A stretch of DNA of 64,000 nt from Aspidapion aeneum (taxonomy: Eukaryota; Arthropoda; Insecta; Coleoptera; Brentidae): positions 36,476,667 through 36,540,666 of the forward strand of contig OY755045.1 in the NCBI GenBank assembly GCA_963576565.1, read 5' to 3'. The notes under the pieces were generated by a model. That model was not told the origin of the DNA. It searched no databases and saw only the letters and a list, made by a program, of their open reading frames with translations. The translations under genes and the position numbers were made by a program. This document shows, piece by piece, positions 1 to 9,699 of this stretch (position 1 is the stretch's first letter; each line of letters opens with the position of its first letter).

Positions 1-1
1 T

Positions 2-88
2 ATTCGTGTTGTGACCGTTAAAACAGCTACAGGAACATATCGTCGACCAGTAGTGAAACTATGTCCTTTGCCTATGCCCGACGCATAA
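2..88 (+). CDS. BEL/Pao retrotransposon pol, C-terminal end (partial)
   Basis: The open frame runs in from the left edge and stops at TAA 86-88. The 28 visible residues begin IRVVTVKTATGTYRRPVVKL and end CPLPMPDA. Paired VRVVTVKT..G.Y.RPV.KLCPLP residues are the usual end of the Pao/BEL integrase-side polyprotein (DUF5641-type tail after the integrase core). The rest of the element lies outside the window, so intactness cannot be judged. An LTR-like sequence follows at about 290, as expected for a 3' end. Seen: the tail motif and stop. Known: the tail is typical of insect BEL/Pao elements. Confidence 0.82.
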   Translation: MRVVTVKTATGTYRRPVVKLCPLPMPDA

Positions 89-289
89 GGCAAAATTTTC
101 TTTTCTTTCTTAATTTTTTCTAAGTATTTTTTCTTTTCTTTTAATTTTAATTTACATGCATTATTTAATGCATATTTGGGTTAATGTTAAATTGTATCGT
201 TTAATTGCTAATAGGCGAATATTATTTATTTTTTTTTCCTTTCCTTTTCTTAACTAAGTAAAAACACACGTGTTTTGGCGGCCGGAAAA

Positions 290-845
290 TGTTGGTGCAA
301 GCAAGAAATTTCCTAATTTTCCTTTTCTGCGCGTTTAAAATAGTTTAAATTTTCGCGCTCTAAAATATGCATATGGGGTTTCACGGCACCGGACACGTGG
401 AAGAGAAGCAGCGCCGCGATGAGTGCGCAAAAAACAACCACCGTCACAACAAGACACTAGACAAATCACGTTCCCGAAAAAAGTGAATTTGAGGTGAAAA
501 AACTGGACGTTTAAACGTCGACTGGAGCTGCAAGAGAGTCCGAGGTAGGTGCCTTTTCATATAAAATTCCATATGTATCGTAACTTTCCATTTTCAATCG
601 TCAATACCGACAATTATTTTTAAATGTGCTTGTGAAGCCAAACCGGCGACCTATCGAAGGAAATTCCATTATTTTTCACCACTTGCACGCACAGCCGCCA
701 AGTGTACATTATGGTGAAATTAAAATTTTAGAATAAAAGTTATTTTATTTATCTTAAAGAATTTATGTTTAGCTTTTATTATTTTAGTAGGGTTAGAGGA
801 CCGATTAATTTATTTTTAAATAAATTAATATTTTTATAATGGACA
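290..845 (+). mobile_element. putative 3' LTR of the BEL/Pao element
   Basis: A purine-rich GGCGGCCGGAAAA tract at about 277-289 is followed by TGTTGGTGCAAGC, the usual polypurine-tract/TGTT junction of BEL LTRs. A TATAAAA-like motif lies near 560 and AATAAA near 732. The right border is a guess at a CA dinucleotide near 845, because the 5' LTR that would define it is outside the window. Confidence 0.4.
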
Positions 846-879
846 TACGATGAATTTTCTCAAAATAAAAGGAAAGATC

Positions 880-1010
880 TTGCCTGATATTTATGGAAAT
901 GGAAACTACGGACTGCCTGAAACTATGGAAATTATGGACTGCCTGAGACAATGGAGACTATGGAGTAGCGAACACCATGGAAATGATGGACTGCCCATGA
1001 CAAGTATTTT
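880..1010 (+). repeat. degenerate short tandem repeat (ATGGACTGCCTGA-like)
   Basis: Three to four imperfect copies of a 26-32 bp unit containing ATGGA..CTATGGACTGCC. The repetition keeps a short frame open by accident; no protein family was recognised. Confidence 0.5.
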
Positions 1011-1129
1011 GGTCAGGCATGAAAATGCAGATTCCAGATGGATTTTTCGTAACCAAAAACAGGATGGAAATTGCAGCGGAATATTTATGCGGTCTTTCCA
1101 AGGACCCTGTTTTTAACAAAAAAAAACTA

Positions 1130-2275
1130 GCATAAACATTCTGTCCACATCGTGGAAATAGCAAAAAAAATGACTTACCTCAATAAGGGAAACTGTCCAC
1201 ACATTCACAAACCCTGCACAGCAAATCAGTAGTTGGGGGCTCCTAAGAACGTGGTTTTAATGGAGGATTTTCTCAAAACTTCCAATGGAGAAAAAAATTG
1301 AGGGTCAGTCCACGTCATTCGACGTGACTCTCGGGGCAGGAAACCACTAAAAGGCAAATCGCAATCTCACCAGAGAACAGGATATTCTCCGACCAAAATA
1401 TCAAGTTGATGAAATTCACAGTTGATGTATACGGCCAGTGCAAGCAAAAATTTGAGCGTTTTTTTACGAGCTAACCATGCTTATATTTATGTAGCGTTTT
1501 AAGTTTTTTTTTCTCCCAACGGCTATATAGCCACTCGTATTGCTCATACTTATCGGCACTAAAATTTCGTGTGCATGTTTTAATTTTCATTGTAAGCTCT
1601 TTCGTTTCGGGCTTGGGCTTACTCTTATTTATTTTGTTTGTTGTTTCAATAAAACTTTGGGAAGAAAACTTTTTGTTAATCAAAAAACACACCATACAAT
1701 CACACAACTGTATAGTTTTAACGCCCGTTGCAATATCCTTTACCGAAACGGAAACCTTTTGATGGCACGCCATTGTGTATGGAATTGAACAGACTGCTTA
1801 TTTCAAGGCTAAATGGCGCGAACTGAATTCTCCCATTGGGTTGCATTGACCCCCCACTATGTATTCAATAACGAGAAAAGCAATTGTCTCTGCCACGTAG
1901 CGAGCAAATTGACGCTGCTCTCGGGTCGAATCAAACGGACAGTCAATGAATTCTTATTTGTTTTCTACGTGTACGACAAAGAAAACTGCTTACATAAATA
2001 GACAGTTCTAACACGGATTACCTAGGTGATCCGTGGATCTAATAACAGGAAACTGCCATTGTTTTGCAAGATAAGACTGTACAAATTACTGATTTTTTTC
2101 TTGACTTTAAAATCTGTTATAACGAGAGGCAAACTTTTGGCATAAGCTACAGTTGCTGTTATTTCTAACAAACCACCCCAATTATCTTTACTGCGAAGAG
2201 ATATTGGGCAATTTCCCGCATTGTTATACAAGGGGTGGTTTCCGAATATGTATTCTAAGACCACAACTTAGTATA
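1130..2275. other. unassigned stretch
   Basis: No convincing gene. Short overlapping open frames on both strands at 1471-1788 and 1813-2001 show no recognisable domain. A small CACGTC/GACGTG hairpin sits near 1310. Confidence 0.3.
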
Positions 2276-2279
2276 GGGG

Positions 2280-2375
2280 CAGGATTTTTGTAATTATATA
2301 CGAATTATCATAGAAAATATGCAGCACTATTGCGCCACTAGTGCAATTTTTGTACTCTTTTGGGAAAACCGTGCT
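2280..2375 (+). repeat. dispersed repeat with CACTAGTGCA-type palindrome (copy 1)
   Basis: The text AAAATATGCAGCACTA..GC.CC.CTAGTGCAATTTTTGTACTCTTTTGG is shared, with few changes, with 62620-62710 at the other end of the window. The second copy carries further CTAGTGCA palindromes. Confidence 0.55.
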
Positions 2376-2812
2376 TTTTTACCTTCCTAGCCCGCACAGC
2401 AATTGCTAGAGAAAGTATTTTTGGACGAAAAAATATTTTTTCAGATAACGCCGAAAATGTGTTATTTGGGTGTATTTGCACCTATCTTAGCAATAGGGAC
2501 TGGAATAAAACCTGACTTTATTTTAGAGTCGACTTTATTCTGACACATTTACAGAGAAAACTAACAGCTGACCTCTTAAAATTGACATACCAAAGCCAAA
2601 TTTAAAAATAAAGTTGCTAACTTTCATTTAATAAATATCGACACTAATAAATCCGGTTAATTTTGTAGGAAAGCAGCTGCTTTTTATATATAAATCTGTC
2701 ACCATACGGTCGATTTTAAAATAAGGTCAGGTTTTATTCCAATATGTGTCTAATATAGGCCTGACGTCTGTCCGTGTGCGTGTATGTCTGTCTCGTGATA
2801 TAAGTGTAGTAC
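2376..2812 (-). mobile_element. TACCTTCCTAGC-ended repeat, interrupted by a MITE
   Basis: It starts with TACCTTCCTAGC and continues with sequence that is the reverse complement of the right ends at 35150-35383 and 55070-55288 (the GACAGACATCACGACGATAT part and the following tract). The copy is split at 2503-2743 by a TIR-bearing insertion, after which the GTCTGTC-rich part resumes at about 2764. Confidence 0.6.
2503..2743. mobile_element. MITE with ~33-bp terminal inverted repeats
   Basis: Left end TGGAATAAAACCTGACTTTA and right end reading inward from TGGAATAAAACCTGACCTTA are inverted and about 90% identical over ~33 bp. It interrupts the flanking repeat; the precise border and target duplication (perhaps ATA or AATA) are uncertain. 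The interior has no open frame. Confidence 0.65.
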
Positions 2813-2856
2813 AAACTTTTCGCCTCGGGAATAAAAGTGCCACTTTCGTCCATTGG

Positions 2857-2901
2857 TATACTTAGAGTAGTATATTTTTTATTACTCTAAGTTGGTATAC
2901 A
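2857..2901. repeat. short hairpin
   Basis: TATACTTAGAGTA and TTACTCTAAGTTGGTATA form an inverted pair around an AT loop. No terminator or RNA role can be assigned. Confidence 0.4.
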
Positions 2902-2902
2902 A

Positions 2903-3690
2903 CATATAATATACAGGGTTTTCCAATTCAATTCTTTATTTGAATAATCAAAAGTGCGTGAGACACAGTATATGAAGGTATATGATCTAAGTGTGCAAGG
3001 CGGAAAAAACAAACGGCGTCGTCGTGTATCCAATTAAAAGTCGGCTAGAAACGTAGTGAACTGGATATCCTTGTCAAGTACAGTCTAACTTAAATTGTCT
3101 CTAGCACTCACGATTTGTGAGATTTCTCGATGAAAGAATTGCAGTATGTACAATTTTACCAACAGATTGTCATCTAAAGTCGCCGCCGCAATTATCATAA
3201 ATATAAGTATAGTCTCTTTTCCAAAATTCCGATTGAGCACACTAAGGAAATATTTTTTTCTCCTTCCTCTAGCAGCCCACAAGACTCTCCAAAAGGTTTG
3301 AAAGAGGAACCTGTACACAAAAAAAATTAATTTCAATTGATCGACTCTCCTCGTCTCAGGTCAACGTGTTCTAAATATCATTTGGCTCCATGCCTATTCA
3401 GAACTCACCAACATTTTAAGGGTCGTGAAATTCCATTAGCATTAACATTAGAGCCCTTTTAAAGAGAGTTTTGCGTATAATAAGCCGGGATGAGCCACAA
3501 AACAAAATACTTTTATCCCGATGTTTGGTATTTAATTTTTTAATTTAGAAAAAAAGTAAACACATACATTTTAAAAGAGCTCTACACCCCCAAGAAAACA
3601 TAAAACTTCTTTAAGCAATGAGAATTTAGATATTATTAATGATACGACGGTATTTAAATAGTTTTGAAATATTTCATGAATAAAAAAATA
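2903..3690. other. unassigned stretch
   Basis: AT-rich sequence with only short frames (for example 3085-3336, minus) and no recognisable domain or repeat. Confidence 0.3.
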
Positions 3691-3775
3691 AAATAGCATA
3701 AAATTCGGCAGTATGGCGTCTCCCCCCCCCCATACTTTCGGGCGTCCCCCAAGACATATTTATGGGTGCGCCTCT
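3690..3775. mobile_element. remnant of a CAGTGGCG-type hAT MITE (right part)
   Basis: The ATTTCATGAAT...AATAGCATAAAAT.CGGC..TATGG.GTCTC core, the C-tract and the GGTGCGCC.CTG end resemble the complete element at 46493-46680. The left end is missing. Confidence 0.5.
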
Positions 3776-4430
3776 GTTACCTAAATAGAAAGCAACTGTT
3801 ATCGAGGATTGCTGTTGCAAATCAGGCAAATCTCTTCTTTGGGATGTTACATGTAAAGATACTTTATGTTCATCATAATATATTGAAAAATTAGGTGAGT
3901 CTTTAAAGAGAAGAAAATACGTTGAAGTCTTGGATCACGTCCATTTTAGACCCTTTTTTGTAGAAACATGAGGCCCATTTCGAAATCAAGCAGAATCTTT
4001 AATTAACAAAATTTTAAAAATTTTAAAAAACATTAGAAGCCATTTAAAAAATAAATAATTATATTTCAAAATGTAAGTTCGGCAGTTCAGAGAGGCAATG
4101 CTGTGTCGATTTTGGGAACAATACCTTTTAGAATTATTTATCATAACAAAAACATTTAATGTAAAAAAAAGCCAAGTACGCGAAAATTATATTCTGTAAA
4201 AAGAATTAAGATAAAATTAATATAATATAAAGTTCTCCAATACAAATTTTAAAATGAAAGGTTCTTATTATGTGAAACCAGCAGAAACAACTACTCCGAG
4301 GAAATACCCCAACAGGCATTGAATTATACAGATGGTTTGATAATTCAATGCCGGTAGGGGTATTTTCTCTAGGAGTAGTTGTTTCTGTTGGTTTCACACA
4401 ACTTATGCTCTACACGGAGCTATCGCCTGC

Positions 4431-4474
4431 ATTCAGCTGAGGATGGTCCAAAAAGGCCGAAATCGGTCATGGAT
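4431..4474 (+). ncRNA. hammerhead ribozyme-like motif, copy 1 (decayed)
   Basis: CTGAGGA (4437-4443) fits the CUGANGA core. GGTC and GGCC around AAAAA form stem II with one wobble. GAAA (4459-4462) leads into ATCGGT then C. Stem I partners ATTCAG and ATGGAT mispair at the base. One extra T lies between CTGAGGA and stem II. Probably weakened relative to copy 2. Confidence 0.4.
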
Positions 4475-4702
4475 TGGCATGGATCACTGTTCCTGCAGAT
4501 TGTCAGGACGTGTTCCAAACAGGGATCATTCGTATCCTTGTGATCGACATTGGTGAGAGTGAAAACCAAATAGTTTTAACAAGTTCTCAACGAAACCATC
4601 AAACCATCAGTATAATTCAATTCCGGTAGGGGTATTTTTCCTCGAAGTAGTTGTTTCTGTTGGTTTCTCACAACTTATACTCTACACGGAGCTATCGCCT
4701 GC

Positions 4703-4746
4703 ATTCACCTGAGGATGGCCCAAAAAGGCCGAAACCGGTCGTGGAT
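4703..4746 (+). ncRNA. hammerhead ribozyme-like motif, copy 2
   Basis: In order: stem I strand ATTCAC (4703-4708), core CTGAGGA (4709-4715), one extra T, stem II GGCC (4717-4720), loop CAAAAA, GGCC (4727-4730), core GAAA (4731-4734), self-complementary stem III ACCGGT, C at 4740 as the predicted cleavage nucleotide, and GTGGAT (4741-4746) pairing back to ATTCAC. A loopless self-complementary stem III is known from Penelope-like and other retroelement hammerheads that act as dimers. The extra T before stem II departs from consensus, so activity is inference. Confidence 0.5.
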
Positions 4747-4786
4747 TGGTATGGATCACTGCTCCTACAGATTTTCAGGACGTGTT

Positions 4787-4981
4787 CAGTAGCGTGTCGT
4801 GGATAAACGGGCGGGGGGAGCGAAGACCTTAAGGCACGCAAATATAGGTATGGGAGTCAAATAAAACTTAAAAAAAAAAAATAACACTACATGTAAACTT
4901 AAAAATTTAGGGGCGCCAAGCGCAGAGGGACGGGGCGGGGGGGCGTTCGCCTCGCCTGATTCCCTATACGACACGCCACTG
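4787..4981. mobile_element. hAT-type MITE with 8-bp target duplication GACGTGTT
   Basis: Ends CAGTAGCGTGTCGT and ACGACACGCCACTG are inverted. GACGTGTT occurs at 4779-4786 and again at 4982-4989. The same site is uninterrupted in the neighbouring tandem copy at about 4517-4530, which gives a paralogous empty site. No coding capacity. Confidence 0.88.
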
Positions 4982-5151
4982 GACGTGTTCCAAACAGGTA
5001 TCATTCCCATCCTTGTGATCGACGTTGGAGAGAGTGAAAACGACATAGTTTTAAGGTTCTTATTAGTTTGGAAATGTTTTCTTAAACTTTGCTATTACAC
5101 ACAAACTTATTTATGTTCAATTTAGCACTAAGAGTAATTTCTAGCTATAAT

Positions 5152-5694
5152 CAGTGGCGTAGCGTGGGGGGTTCGTCGCCCCCCCCTGTAACCGAACCGA
5201 ACCGAACCGAACCGAACCGAACCGAACCGAACCGAACCGAACCGAACCGAACCGAACCGAACCGAACCGAACCGAACCGAACCGAACCGAACCGAACCGA
5301 ACCGAACCGAACCGAACCGAACCGAACCGAACCGAACCGAACCGAACCGAACCGAACCGAACCGGATCGAACCGAACCGAACCGAACCGAACCGAACCGA
5401 ACCGAACCGAACCGAACCGAACCGAACCGAACCGAACCGAACCGAACCAAACCGAACCGAACCGAACCGAACCGAACCGAACCGAACCGAACCGAACCGA
5501 ACCGAACCGAACCGAACCCCGCCCCGAGGGTACTGGCGCCCCATGGGTGCCTGAAGCGCCCTAAGCTCGATAAAGGAGCAGGGCCGGTAAAAGAAACTAA
5601 AGACATGATGAGGTTTTTTTTTTTTGGCGCACTATTTTTAAGGGCGCCTTTTTTAGCTCGGCCCCCCCGCCCCGTCAGGCACGCTACGCTGCTG
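5152..5694. mobile_element. hAT-type element carrying a pentanucleotide array
   Basis: Ends CAGTGGCGTAGCGTG and CACGCTACGCTGCTG are inverted with few changes. The flanks GCTATAAT (5144-5151) and GCCATAAT (5695-5702) are an 8-bp duplication with one mismatch. Between G/C-rich subterminal tracts lies a long (AACCG)n array. No transposase frame remains. Confidence 0.8.
5190..5518. repeat. (AACCG)n microsatellite
   Basis: About 66 units of a 5-bp repeat with two visible variants (near 5362 and 5448). Because 5 and 3 share no factor, every frame is open and predicts a PNRTE or VRFGS repeat peptide; these frames are not taken as genes. Confidence 0.95.
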
Positions 5695-5982
5695 GCCATA
5701 ATTGCCAAGTTTAGAAAAACATTTTCAAACTAGTAAGAACCTCGGTAAGAACCTTTCATTTTAAAATTTGTATTGGAGAACTCGGATTTAATTTTGTCTC
5801 AATTATTTTTTTGAAGTAGTAAAATATACCGAACATTGTTCAAAACTGTTGCAATGCCTTATTTAGAATTTTGAGGATTTTTAATTCCATAGTTTTATCA
5901 TAGTTCCTATCGGCCTTCCAAAGCTCAGCTCTCTAGCGTTTCTGGAAGTGGGCAATGTTACTTTTACATAACTTTACATATA

Positions 5983-6877
5983 CAGTGAAACCTCTCCTTG
6001 CTGATACCTTTATTAAGCGGACACTCCCTTTAGGAGGACAAATTTGTGGGAACCAAGCCTTTGCCTATGTCTTTACCTGTAAAATTCCCTCCTATAACCA
6101 AAAACTCTTATAACCGGACGCGGACAATTTATTTTTGTTAAACAATTCTGAAACCTCCCTTAACCGGACGCGAACCCTGACAACGGGACGGAGGGCTGCA
6201 CGACATGGCCAAAAATATTATGTAGTATGTTGAGAATTAGCTCTTTCCGTTTTAATGCGGAACTTAAAAACTTCTGTCGTATTTACAACATTATTTTATT
6301 CGGCGGGACTGCTTTGTTTAGTGTATACTTGGGTAACAGCACCTTGAAATTGCGCCTAGTAAAAAAAAATATTGTGTGTGCTTAAGACCACACGGCAGAA
6401 GTGTAAACTTCAACAAGGCGAAATTAATAATACTGGACCATAACATATTCTGCAAAGCGGACCGAACCGAACTCTTCTGTGTAGTGGCCTATATCTGCAT
6501 CATCATATCGCTCGCTGAATGTTTCTCACAGTTAGTCGACTCGAGCCGATTTCACCCGAATGGACGTTACATAGCCGAGCCTGACGCTCAGTTCAATTCA
6601 CTACCCACAAAAACTGCTAAACGCGCCTAAAGAAGTTTACACCTCAAAAACTTCTTAGTTTATGTGAAAAAATGGAAGTTGTTAACGTTTCGGAGAAGGA
6701 ACATCTATCAGCACGAAAAAAGATCGCCGAACAATTTAATATCGGAAAATCTCAAACAGCGAAAATTGTTAATAAATATATATAAACATTTCGCAGTTCC
6801 CTCTTTTAAGCGGACACCTCCAATAAGCGGACAAAATCGACGGAACCGTGAGTGTCCGCTTATGGGAGGTTTCACTG
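5983..6877 (+). mobile_element. pogo/Tigger-like Tc1/mariner derivative
   Basis: Ends CAGTGAAACCTC and GAGGTTTCACTG (left CAGTGAAACCTC, right GGAGGTTTCACTG) are inverted and flanked by TA at 5981-5982 and 6878-6879. Both ends continue with AAGCGGACA-type sequence. A related copy at 50838-51367 still has the start of a CENP-B-like helix-turn-helix. Here the homologous piece at 6664-6785 (VVNVSEKEHLSARKKIAEQF-like) has lost its start to the insertion at 6371-6645. Catalytic region absent. Confidence 0.75.
6371..6645. repeat. dispersed repeat family Y, copy 1
   Basis: From TGTGTGCTTAAG.CCACACGG to GAAGTTTACAC.TCAAAAA the sequence is about 90% identical to 13294-13566. GAAGTGTAAACTTC near one end and GAAGTTTACACTTC at the other are inverted partners. 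It interrupts the pogo-like element relative to the copy at 51.1 kb, next to an A-rich target. The short open frame across it is not conserved. Confidence 0.65.
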
Positions 6878-7199
6878 TATAGGGGAGGGGAGTAAATTAG
6901 AATTTTAGGGTTTTTTGATTTTTTCCAAGGGTTTGATTATAATTTCTATCAGTCTGCCAAATCTTAGCTTTGTAGCATTTCTGGAAGTACAGTAGAATTT
7001 TGATGATTTATACATGAGTGAGTGGCAATTTCGAGGTTTTTTGAAATTTCGTAACTATTTTAATACTTTATGGAAGTCCATGAAGCTTGAAGGGGTTGTT
7101 AACTCTATGAAGATCTACGACTGTGCAAAGTTTGTTTCAAGACAAGATGGTAATGCCCGTGTCCTCAGATTTTTTTTAAATTATTTGTAGTTATTTTAT

Positions 7200-7430
7200 C
7201 ACTTTACAATAATTACTATTAAATTAAATATAAACCTCAAATAGTATCTATAACTAAAATGCCAAAACTACAAATAGGCCGGTCTGGTCATGCCAAAGCA
7301 CCTGTACATATAGAATCTATGTATGCATGTGCGTTGCACAAACTGATTTTAAAATTTGCACTGATTTACATAAAAGCATCTGTTGCTTCATGAATTTATG
7401 TACCTCTTTTTCAGGCATTTACAGAAAGCG
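7200..7430. other. unassigned stretch
   Basis: AT-rich sequence with no recognisable feature. Confidence 0.3.
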
Positions 7431-7690
7431 TCACGTTCAATCTGGATATCGCAAGCTCAGGCGACACAAAGAGCGTTCAGTTATTCGATCGCGGAGTAGA
7501 GCGAGCGGAGTTTAAGCGGCGATCAGCTGATCATCAAGCAAATAGAACTTGAAATAATAAACGAACGGCTTTCGGCGCACACTTAAACTAAACATCGTGT
7601 TTTTATTGCGTGTTTCTTTGGTTTAAAGCGTGTTTTTATTTTTTCAACAACATGGAAACAGCTTCCCCAGACACATTTTCAGTAAGTTTG
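7430..7690 (+). other. candidate 5' UTR and first coding exon
   Basis: This block is less AT-rich than its surroundings. ATG at about 7651 opens the ten codons METASPDTFS and runs straight into GTAAGT, a strong splice-donor match. No downstream exon was recognised, and the block could equally be part of an LTR or an unknown repeat. The call rests only on composition, ATG context (CAACATGG) and the donor. Confidence 0.22.
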
Positions 7691-7734
7691 GAGAACCAGA
7701 TTTCTTAAGAAATAGTAAAATTACCAAAAAAGGT

Positions 7735-7925
7735 GCGGGAACATCTTCTTTTTTTAATGGGGAATATTCATAATTTAACACATGTAACACAAAAATTTAG
7801 GATTTTTGGCCCCCTCTCGCATTCGTAACGCATTTCTAAGTAAAAAACATTAAAAAATATTGAGTGTAACATAAAGCTAAATCCTTCGTCCCCCGTTCCC
7901 ATGATTTAGGTTAAGGAATGGAAGA
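7735..7925. mobile_element. decayed copy of the 13.2-kb PIF-like MITE
   Basis: TTTAGGATTTTTGGCCCCC, CGTAACGCATTT and AAACATTAAAAAATATTGAG follow the same order as in 13202-13637 without the family Y insertion. Ends are eroded. Confidence 0.5.
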
Positions 7926-7929
7926 AAAT

Positions 7930-8820
7930 TTGGTGCGATGAGTCCGAAGTCTTCCTCCGCATCCTTAAGCCAAATCGCGCCTCTTTTGAGAGAGCCTCCC
8001 AAACTAAAGAAAAAATAAAGCACGCACAAAAAAATATATTTAAGTAAACAAAAATGTTAGGTTACATCACTTAGATTTAATCGCTTTTTGTTTCAACCGC
8101 ATTAAAATTCAGATAGCGCTGGAAAAAGCTCCAGCCACTTGGTCAAAAAGCTCGGAGAGAAAAGAGCAGCTCGTTTCGCTCGCACTATTTGTTCGATTAA
8201 GAATAAACAAAGGGGAAACGGAGCGTTTGGAGAGTACAGATCGTATAAAGGAACGCAATTACAGAGCGACAATCGACGGACGTCCCGAGGTTTTCAGGCT
8301 GCACAGATGAACCTATAAAGAAACCGCTACTGCTTTTTCCATAGATCAGATCTTTGGTAAAAGCCCGCGCTATCTAGTTGCATTTTACAATGGACACAGT
8401 GTACATCTCTAGCTCAAAGGAGTTTTCCAATAGATCTATGTGTAAGATGTAGTTTTGAGAGCCAACTTTCAAATAGAAAACAGATTGCGATAGATCGGCA
8501 TGGCATGGCAGTGCGAAAACGTGTCGAGGATTACGATTATTTTGTGTTTACTAAATTTATTATTTGCATATCAAGCGGATTTTCAATAAGGGTCGTTATC
8601 TATCAGACCACCCACACTGATAGGGATTAAAATTTTGTCAATGAGTTAATCAAAACTTTGGGTAATTTCAACAAATAAACAAAGACAACTTTGCTAAGTT
8701 GCCCGTAGACAGAGCTGTAAACCACTTTTTATACAGGGAAGTATTTTGACAGTACCATGCATATTTATTTTGGAACAGCGTGTCTTGTGTTCAAGCACAT
8801 AGTAATATATATTTTTGTGG
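7930..8820. other. unassigned stretch, GC-richer centre
   Basis: 8100-8340 has more GC and several GAGAAAAGAGCAGCTCG-type words, but no frame longer than a few dozen codons and no known motif. Confidence 0.3.
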
Positions 8821-9060
8821 TTCAAGAAATTTCAAGGTTTGGACAGAAATTCTTTGCATAACTTACATAACAATAACAGAGCTTTGCCTATCCCAAAATC
8901 TAGCCTAACAAAAAACTCAATTATTTACGAAGGCATTAAAATATTTAATAATTTGCCAGACCAAATTAAATACCAAAATGTTTATCAAAAATATCGTAAA
9001 CTTCTTAAGGAATTCCTAGTTAAAAAGGCATACTACAATCTTGTAGAATTTTATGAGTAA
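8821..9060 (+). pseudogene. LINE ORF2 C-terminal fragment
   Basis: The ~80-residue frame contains YEGIKIFNNLPDQIK, then a lysine-rich helix (YQKYRKLLKEFLVKKAYY) and a stop at 9058-9060. IYxGxKIFNxLPxxIK...F...LKxFLxxKAYY is the usual end of Jockey/CR1-type reverse transcriptase proteins, where fragments of this kind follow the RT domain. The apparent first codon is TTG and nothing LINE-like lies upstream, so this is a 5'-truncated insertion, the normal outcome of target-primed reverse transcription. Confidence 0.7.
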
Positions 9061-9690
9061 AATTTAGTTTTTTATTATATCGATCTTGTTATTATATCAT
9101 AATATATCATTGTTCCCTCATACAAAATAAAATTATGTTCTGGTCATTGTGTGAGGTCTCAAATGGTTTTGTTTATTATTCTTCTTTTTAGGTAGGACAT
9201 TTTACATACATATATATTTTAGCTTTTTTATAATATTTTATCCTACTGTAATCCTGAAATTTTTTTTTATTAATTTTTATATTATTCTAAGACTTTTAAC
9301 ATTGTGAAAGGTTCTATATATTTTGTTATATTTTTTTTATAAATATTTTGACTATTTTATGGTATTTAGCTTAGTTCCCACTTACTAAAACTTTATTATT
9401 TTTAATTATTTGTTGTTATGTTATATATTATTTTAATATGTTTTTAATGATGGTGTTTCTACTTTCTATTGTGTACTTGTAATATTACCATTTTTTACAT
9501 GTGTTACATGTTGATCTTTGGAAGTACTTAATACTTAACTTAAAAAAATCAGTTATTTAATTATTAACTCAATTATTATTAAACATTATAAGAAAATTTA
9601 CTGGACTAATAAGTCTATAGATTAAGAATTGCTTTGTCAATGGTTTTTGCTAAAATTTCGACAATAAAGCATTATTGAATTGAATTGAAC
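8821..9690 (+). mobile_element. 5'-truncated LINE with 3' UTR and (ATTGA)n tail
   Basis: The ORF2 fragment is followed by a ~600-bp AT-rich 3' UTR, AATAAA near 9664 and a terminal ATTGAATTGAATTGAA microsatellite, a common LINE 3' tail type. Confidence 0.65.
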
Positions 9691-9699
9691 TTTGAATTT

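Larger units (their letters stand above)
4271..5054 (+). mobile_element. Penelope-like or other retroelement fragment, tandem with inverted head
   Basis: The insertion is flanked by 11-bp direct repeats GGTTCTTATTA (4260-4270 and 5055-5065). It consists of a short inverted piece (4271-4322), then two direct copies of a ~230-bp unit (about 4337-4580 and 4613-5054), the second carrying a nested MITE. Tandem units with an inverted 5' piece and a variable 10-15 bp duplication are known for Penelope-like elements with pLTRs. Each unit holds a hammerhead-like motif. No reverse transcriptase or GIY-YIG frame remains, so the class assignment is inference. Confidence 0.5.
4165..5812. mobile_element. 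foldback-like TIR element (host of a nested cluster)
   Basis: The arms AGTTCTCCAATACAAATTTT (from 4231) and its inverted partner (ending at about 5788) continue through AAAATGAAAGGTTCTTA and TAGTTTGGAAATGTTTT into the interior. The same arms and interior occur in a compact copy at 52225-52512. Comparison shows that this copy is split by two insertions, 4271-5054 and 5152-5694. The left arm also keeps the outer AAAAAGCCAAGTACGCGAAAA block seen in inverted form at about 52490. Confidence 0.65.
5813..7190 (+). repeat. dispersed repeat family X, split by a pogo-like insertion
   Basis: Sequence at 5813-5980 and 6880-7190 is collinear with 52540-53240 and, inverted, with 62885-64000. Landmarks are GCGTTTCTGGAAGTGGGCAA, the GAGTAAATTAGAATTTT.GGG tract, GGTTGTTAACTCTATGAAG and a GTGTCCT.AGAT end. 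Part of it repeats in tandem with a ~140-bp period. No open frame. Confidence 0.65.

Noticed and set aside
5089..5733. Long NRTEP/VRFGS repeat proteins on both strands
   Set aside because: All frames are open only because of the (AACCG)n array inside a hAT element.
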